DNA of 8,199 nt, from assembly GCA_964425005.1 (NCBI GenBank), contig CAYRKT010000074.1, forward strand, positions 1 to 8,199. The letters are read 5' to 3'. Every line of letters begins with the position of its first letter. Within the stretch, counting starts at the first letter, position 1. Below, one piece after another: positions 5,268-8,199 of this stretch. Both the position numbers and the translations under genes were made by a program. The notes under the pieces were generated by a model, which was not told where the DNA came from, searched no databases, and saw nothing but the letters and a program-made list of their open reading frames with translations. This stretch comes from CAYRKT01 sp964425005. Its GTDB lineage: Bacteria; Synergistota; Synergistia; CAYRKT01.

Positions 5268-6374
5268 TCACGACCACCAGAGCCTCAAGAAGGCCTCCAG
5301 CGCGAAGACGGCCTTTCCGAGCTCCCTCAGGTCCACCGACTCCTCCTTCGAGTGGGGCTTGCTCACCCCGATGGATAGGTTGACGGCCCTCCTCCCTCTG
5401 CCGTTGAGGACGTTGGCGTCGCTCCCCCCGCCGCTTCCCCGAAGCCTCGCCTCCAGGCCCGAGAGCTTGAAGGCCTCGACCAGGGTCCTGACGGGCTCCT
5501 CCTCGGGGCTCAGGGAGAAGGAGGGGTACATCCTCTCCACCCTGACCTCCGCCTCGCCGCCCATGCGGGAGGCCACCTCCCTCAGGGTGAGGACCATGTG
5601 CTCGGTCTGGGACTTAAGCCTCCCTTCGTCCAGGCTTCTCGCCTCCGCCTCCAGGTGGACCTCAGGGGCCACTATGTTGGTGGCCACCCCTCCCCTTATG
5701 ACGCCGACGTTGGCGGTGGTGATCTCGTCCACCCTCCCAAGCCTCATCTCCGATATGGCCCTCGCGGCCACGACTATGGCGCTAACCCCCTTCTCCGGCT
5801 CCAACCCCGCGTGGGCGGCCCTTCCCAGGACCCTGGCCTCTATCCTGTCCTGGGCCGGGCCACGGACAATCACGTCCCCCACGGGGCCGGAGCTGTCGAG
5901 GACCAGGAAGTGCTGGCTCTTCACCATCGACAGGTCCAGGTGTTTGGAACCCCTAAGACCCTTCTCCTCCACCACTGTGAAGACCAGCTCCAGGTCACCC
6001 CTTCGCCCCCCGAACCGCAAGGCCCTCCTGGAGAGCTCCAGGGCCAGGGCTATACCCGCCTTGTCGTCGGCCCCCAGCACGGTTTGGCCCGAGGATCTGA
6101 TCACATCCCCATCCAGGACCGGAACCACCCCCTCGCAGGGCTCCACGTTGTCCATGTGGCAGCAGATAGCTATGGGCCTCAAAGCCCCATCTCCCGGAAG
6201 GCGGGCTATGAGGTTTCCCACCTCCGAGCCAGCGGGTCCAGCGGCCTCGTCGAAGGCCACCTGAAAGCCCATGGAGGAGAGCTTCTCCGACAGAAAACCA
6301 GCGAGGGCCCCCTCCCTGCCCGAAGGGCTGCTGATCTTAAGGAGCTCCAGGAGCTCTTCCGCCATGGCATCCAT
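5268..6374 (-). CDS. M20 metallopeptidase, peptidase T-like
   Basis: This is a predicted cytoplasmic di-zinc aminopeptidase of the PepT-like M20 group, 368 residues. The ligands are all present: His73 and Asp75 in CCHMDNV, Asp103 in GADDKAG, catalytic Glu136 with Glu137 in VVEEKGL, Asp160 in VLDSSG, and His341 in VSKPHSKEE. A lid/dimerization domain with GRAAHAGLEPEKG (184-196) sits in the middle of the chain. Start: ATG 6374 is preceded by GGAGGTGATC (6393-6384), which is complementary to the 16S rRNA 3' end; ATG 6365 and ATG 6407 are possible, but the latter lacks a ribosome site. It is divergent from another M20 gene and convergent with the metal operon. Substrate is unknown; such enzymes usually trim small peptides, which fits a peptide-fermenting lifestyle (inference). 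Confidence 0.9.
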   Translation of the reverse strand: MDAMAEELLELLKISSPSGREGALAGFLSEKLSSMGFQVAFDEAAGPAGSEVGNLIARLPGDGALRPIAICCHMDNVEPCEGVVPVLDGDVIRSSGQTVLGADDKAGIALALELSRRALRFGGRRGDLELVFTVVEEKGLRGSKHLDLSMVKSQHFLVLDSSGPVGDVIVRGPAQDRIEARVLGRAAHAGLEPEKGVSAIVVAARAISEMRLGRVDEITTANVGVIRGGVATNIVAPEVHLEAEARSLDEGRLKSQTEHMVLTLREVASRMGGEAEVRVERMYPSFSLSPEEEPVRTLVEAFKLSGLEARLRGSGGGSDANVLNGRGRRAVNLSIGVSKPHSKEESVDLRELGKAVFALEAFLRLWWS

Positions 6375-6383
6375 CGGCAAAGG

Positions 6384-6393
6384 GATCACCTCC
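6384..6393 (-). promoter_or_regulatory. Ribosome binding site of the PepT-like gene
   Basis: On the minus strand this reads GGAGGTGATC, extended complementarity to the anti-Shine-Dalgarno sequence. It ends nine bases before ATG 6374 and fixes that start over ATG 6407, which would place the site inside the coding region. Confidence 0.6.
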
Positions 6394-6445
6394 GCTCGAA
6401 AAGCCATAAAATGATACCATGAAGTCGAAAGGGGAAACCATCGAG

Positions 6446-6455
6446 GGAGGTGATC
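6446..6455 (+). promoter_or_regulatory. Ribosome binding site of the M20D gene (decides a TTG start)
   Basis: GGAGGTGATC lies five bases before an in-frame TTG at 6461. The in-frame ATG at 6419 has no ribosome site upstream and would place this strong one inside the coding sequence. The protein homology begins well after both, so the site is the main evidence. Confidence 0.6.
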
Positions 6456-6460
6456 TCCAG

Positions 6461-7654
6461 TTGACGTCGAACCTTCTGGAGGAGGCAAAGTCCTCAGAGG
6501 AGTGGCTCTTGAAGGTCAGAAGGCACCTCCACGCGCACCCGGAGCGCTCCTTCCAGGAGCACGGGACGGCCAGGTTCGTGGAGGAGGAGCTGCTCCGCAT
6601 CGGGCCCATGACGGTGAGGACGGGCGTGGGGAAGACGGGGGTGGTGGCCCTGATAGAGGGCAGGCCCGGGCCCTGCGTGGCCCTTAGGGCCGACATGGAC
6701 GCGCTGCCCATCTCGGAGGAGACGGGCTTGCCCTACGCCTCCAGGAACGAGGGGGTCATGCACGCCTGCGGCCACGACGTCCACGTGACCTGTCTCCTGG
6801 GGGCCGCGAGGCTGCTTTGGGCCAGGAGGAAGGAGCTTCGAGGTTCGGTCAAGCTGATCTTCCAGCCCGCCGAGGAGCTGACCCTGGGGGCCAGGGCGAT
6901 GATCGAGGAGGGGGTCATGGAGTCCCCGAAGGTGGAGATGATCTTCGGGCTCCACGTGAACCCCGAGGTGGAGGCGGGCAAGGTGGCCGTGAGGAGCGGT
7001 CCGATAATGGCCTCCACGGACTCCTTCGACGTGGAGGTCAGGGGTAGAGGGGGACACGGGGCGATGCCCCACAGGTCGGCCGATCCCATCCTGGCCGCCT
7101 CCGCCGTGGTCCTAAACCTCCAGTCGGTGGTGAGCAGGAACGTGGATCCCCTGAAGCCCGCTGTCCTGAGCGTCTGCACCTTCCACGGCGGGAGCGCCCA
7201 CAACATAATACCCGAGCGGGTGGAGCTCGGGGGCACCGTGAGGACCATGGACGAGGGGGTTCGAGACCTCATGGAGGCCCGGATCCTGGAGATAGCCAGG
7301 TCCACCGCCGAGGCGCTGGGCTGCAGCGCCAGCGTAATTTACCACAGGCTGCTTCCCCCCACCGTAAACAGCCCCAGGGCGGCCTCCATCGCCGCGGAGG
7401 CCGCTAGGGAGGTGCTGGGCGAGGAAGGGGTGGAGGAGGCCAACCCCGTCATGGGGGCGGAGGACTTCTCCCTCTTCGCCAGGGCCGTCCCCGGCTGCTT
7501 CCTCTGGCTGGGGGTGAGGAACGAGAGGATCGACGCCGTCCATCCCTGGCACAGCCCTCGCTTCAAGGTGGACGAGAGCTGCCTGGCGGTGGGGGCTTCC
7601 GTCATGGCCGGATGCGCCCTGAAGGCCTTGACGGCCCTCTCTCCGTCCCGATAG
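6461..7654 (+). CDS. M20D-family amidohydrolase (N-acyl amino acid / hippurate hydrolase type)
   Basis: This is a cytoplasmic binuclear metallo-amidohydrolase that cleaves N-acyl groups from amino acids. From the TTG start it has 397 residues, the usual family length. Motifs in order: LLKVRRHLHAHPE at the N-terminus, RADMDALPI near 76-84, HACGHDVH with ligands Cys103 and His105, QPAEE with catalytic Glu138 and ligand Glu139, GLHV with His165, and GRGGHGAMPHRSADPI in the dimerization domain. MGAEDFS, a PGCFLWLG block and HSPRFKVDE with the last ligand His are near the C-terminus. Cys in the metal site is typical of this subfamily. An ATG at 6419 would add 14 residues but lacks a ribosome site. 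The exact substrate (acetyl, benzoyl, indoleacetyl conjugates, diaminopimelate derivatives) cannot be chosen from sequence. It is divergently paired with a peptidase T-like gene. Confidence 0.92.
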   Translation: MTSNLLEEAKSSEEWLLKVRRHLHAHPERSFQEHGTARFVEEELLRIGPMTVRTGVGKTGVVALIEGRPGPCVALRADMDALPISEETGLPYASRNEGVMHACGHDVHVTCLLGAARLLWARRKELRGSVKLIFQPAEELTLGARAMIEEGVMESPKVEMIFGLHVNPEVEAGKVAVRSGPIMASTDSFDVEVRGRGGHGAMPHRSADPILAASAVVLNLQSVVSRNVDPLKPAVLSVCTFHGGSAHNIIPERVELGGTVRTMDEGVRDLMEARILEIARSTAEALGCSASVIYHRLLPPTVNSPRAASIAAEAAREVLGEEGVEEANPVMGAEDFSLFARAVPGCFLWLGVRNERIDAVHPWHSPRFKVDESCLAVGASVMAGCALKALTALSPSR

Positions 7655-7668
7655 CGCTTGACAAAGCG
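7655..7668 (+). terminator. Weak hairpin after the M20D gene
   Basis: CGCTT at 7655-7659 and AAGCG at 7664-7668 enclose a GACA loop directly after the stop codon. The stem is only five base pairs, and the following GGGAGGGGTTTGATCC has just three Ts. It could weaken readthrough but is not a convincing terminator by itself. Confidence 0.25.
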
Positions 7669-7684
7669 GGAGGGGTTTGATCCA

Positions 7685-7758
7685 ACATATCCACAAAAGC
7701 TTTCCACATATCCACACGGAGAAATCCACAAGGGCATGAAGGTGAGGGCTTTATAAAG
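7685..7758. other. DnaA-box-like cluster with adjacent AT-rich DNA (candidate origin or DnaA reservoir)
   Basis: Four 9-mers close to the DnaA box TTATCCACA lie in one orientation: ATATCCACA at 7687-7695, CTTTCCACA at 7700-7708, ATATCCACA at 7708-7716 and AAATCCACA at 7722-7730. All share TCCACA. The first and third belong to an exact 11-base repeat, ACATATCCACA (7685-7695 and 7706-7716), whose copies are 21 bp apart, two helical turns. An AT-rich stretch with the palindrome CTTTATAAAG (7749-7758) follows. Both neighbouring genes end here, so promoters for them are not needed. None of the boxes is a perfect consensus and no dnaA or dnaN is visible, so oriC is only one reading; a DnaA-titrating site or binding sites for another regulator are alternatives. 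Confidence 0.4.
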
Positions 7759-7794
7759 TTAAGGTGAGATATCGGTGAATTTTCGAAGAATTCG

Positions 7795-7822
7795 GGGGGA
7801 GACCGAAGCTTCGGCCTCCCCC
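7795..7822 (-). terminator. Hairpin terminator of the cysteine synthase gene
   Basis: GGGGGAG at 7795-7801 pairs with CTCCCCC at 7816-7822. Inside, after one A-C mismatch, lies the perfect 12-base palindrome CCGAAGCTTCGG (7803-7814). Together they give a stem of about 11 base pairs. On the minus strand it starts five bases after the cysK stop and is followed by GAATTCTTCGAAAATT, AT-rich but without a clean T run. Confidence 0.55.
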
Positions 7823-7827
7823 GAGCC

Positions 7828-8199
7828 CTATAGGGCGGAGAGGTATCGGTCCAGCCTGTCGGGGAAGACGGTGAGGACGTTAGAGCCCTCCGGGAGGGAG
7901 GAGGCCACCTCCAGGGCCCCCGCCAGGTTGGCCCCCGAGGATATGCCGCAGGGCAAACCCTCCTTAGAGCCCAGGAGGGCCGTCATCTCGAGGGCGCGCT
8001 CGTCGGACACCCTTATCACCCCGTCCAGGAGCCCCACGTCGAGGACCGGGGGGACGAAGCCCGCGCCTATCCCCTGGATGCGGTGAGGTCCGGGCCTGCC
8101 CCCCGAGAGCACCGGCGAGGAGGCTGGCTCCACCGCGAACACCCTGGCCAGGGGGTTGGCCCTCTTGAGGGCCCTCCCCACGCCGGTGACCGTCCCCCC
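7828..8199 (-). CDS. cysK: Cysteine synthase (O-acetylserine sulfhydrylase), C-terminal part
   Basis: This is a PLP enzyme that makes cysteine from O-acetylserine and sulfide. The last 124 residues are visible; the gene continues past the right edge of the window. The visible part opens with GGTVTGVGRALK, the glycine-rich loop that binds the PLP phosphate. EPASSPVLSGG and PGPHRIQGIGAGFVP (CysK signature) follow, then GLPCGISSGAN with the Ser that contacts the pyridine nitrogen, and an ending DRYLSAL where many homologues have ERYLST. The stop is TAG at 7830-7828. The PLP-binding lysine lies outside. A GTG at 8181 is internal, since the frame is open and conserved upstream. CysK versus a close cystathionine beta-synthase-like paralogue is favoured by the PGPH-QGIGAGF block. 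Confidence 0.9.
   Translation of the reverse strand, partial: GGTVTGVGRALKRANPLARVFAVEPASSPVLSGGRPGPHRIQGIGAGFVPPVLDVGLLDGVIRVSDERALEMTALLGSKEGLPCGISSGANLAGALEVASSLPEGSNVLTVFPDRLDRYLSAL

Larger units (their letters stand above)
6375..6460. promoter_or_regulatory. Divergent intergenic region of the two M20 genes
   Basis: This 86-bp spacer must hold the 5' signals of both genes. TAAAAT at 6407-6412 is a good plus-strand -10, and TATCAT (minus strand, 6416-6411) is a fair minus-strand -10. No convincing -35 box lies at the right distance from either one. The two -10 candidates touch, so the two polymerases would compete for the same DNA. Both ends carry the same ribosome-site core, GGAGGTGATC, one on each strand. 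Confidence 0.35.

Noticed and set aside
5359..6264. 301-residue plus-strand frame inside the PepT-like gene
   Set aside because: The minus strand carries all M20 metal ligands in order. The plus frame is Ser/Thr/Leu/Pro-rich with no motifs.
7658..7663. Perfect TTGACA right after the M20D gene, as a promoter for a small RNA
   Set aside because: No acceptable -10 lies 16 to 18 bp downstream, and the bases form part of a small hairpin. Kept only as a coincidence.
7112..7729. Minus-strand frame starting in the intergenic repeats (product begins MDFSVWICGK) and running opposite the M20D gene
   Set aside because: It is antisense to an unambiguous M20D gene. The repeated CGY in one of its frames is only the translation of the TGTGGATATG repeats.
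7685..7730. CRISPR array
   Set aside because: The repeats are only 9-11 bases with spacings of 8-14 bases and no unique spacers of CRISPR length.
7775..8086. 103-residue plus-strand frame opposite cysK
   Set aside because: It is antisense to the conserved CysK C-terminus and has no ribosome site before its start.
1..8199. Insertion sequences, tRNA, rRNA or prophage genes
   Set aside because: No transposase or integrase motifs, terminal inverted repeats with target duplications, or tRNA cloverleaf were seen on either strand.

Overview
The window is GC-rich, yet Arg is mostly AGG and Ile is often ATA. With TTG starts, purine-rich Shine-Dalgarno sites and an anaerobe-type gene set (Feo iron uptake, cobalamin lower-ligand genes, two M20 peptidases), this suggests a member of the Synergistota such as a Thermanaerovibrio or Aminomonas relative. 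That placement is inferred from style and content; no rRNA or other phylogenetic marker is present.

Layout. (1) Positions 2-301 (+) hold the C-terminus of a YigZ/IMPACT-family protein. (2) Positions 351-1917 (+) hold cobU and an archaeal-type cobT, which activate the corrinoid side chain and the lower-ligand base for cobalamin nucleotide-loop assembly. (3) Positions 1925-5199 (+) hold a tightly packed metal operon: a promoter with an SmtB/CzrA-like operator, an ArsR/SmtB-family sensor, a FeoB-family membrane GTPase, a 62-residue protein with seven cysteines, and a DtxR-like protein fused to a FeoA domain. Every junction in it overlaps. A strong hairpin at 5226-5252 ends it. (4) Two M20 metallopeptidases are divergent from an 86-bp spacer: a peptidase T-like protein (6374-5268, -) and an M20D amidohydrolase (6461-7654, +). 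(5) The 173-bp spacer between convergent genes (7655-7827) is AT-rich and carries four DnaA-box-like 9-mers. (6) Positions 8199-7828 (-) hold the C-terminus of a cysteine synthase.

The metal operon is the most interesting part. It encodes two different metal sensors. The first has a complete alpha-5 metal site of the kind that releases DNA when metal binds, which is odd logic for an importer. The second keeps all six DtxR metal ligands visible in the dimerization domain, in register, but its DNA-binding domain is about ten residues too short, and it has gained extra cysteines. With the Cys-rich small protein between it and feoB, it may be a Feo accessory or post-translational metal gauge instead of a repressor. 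The second point of interest is the DnaA-box-like cluster, a candidate origin or DnaA-binding reservoir lying where neither neighbour needs a promoter.
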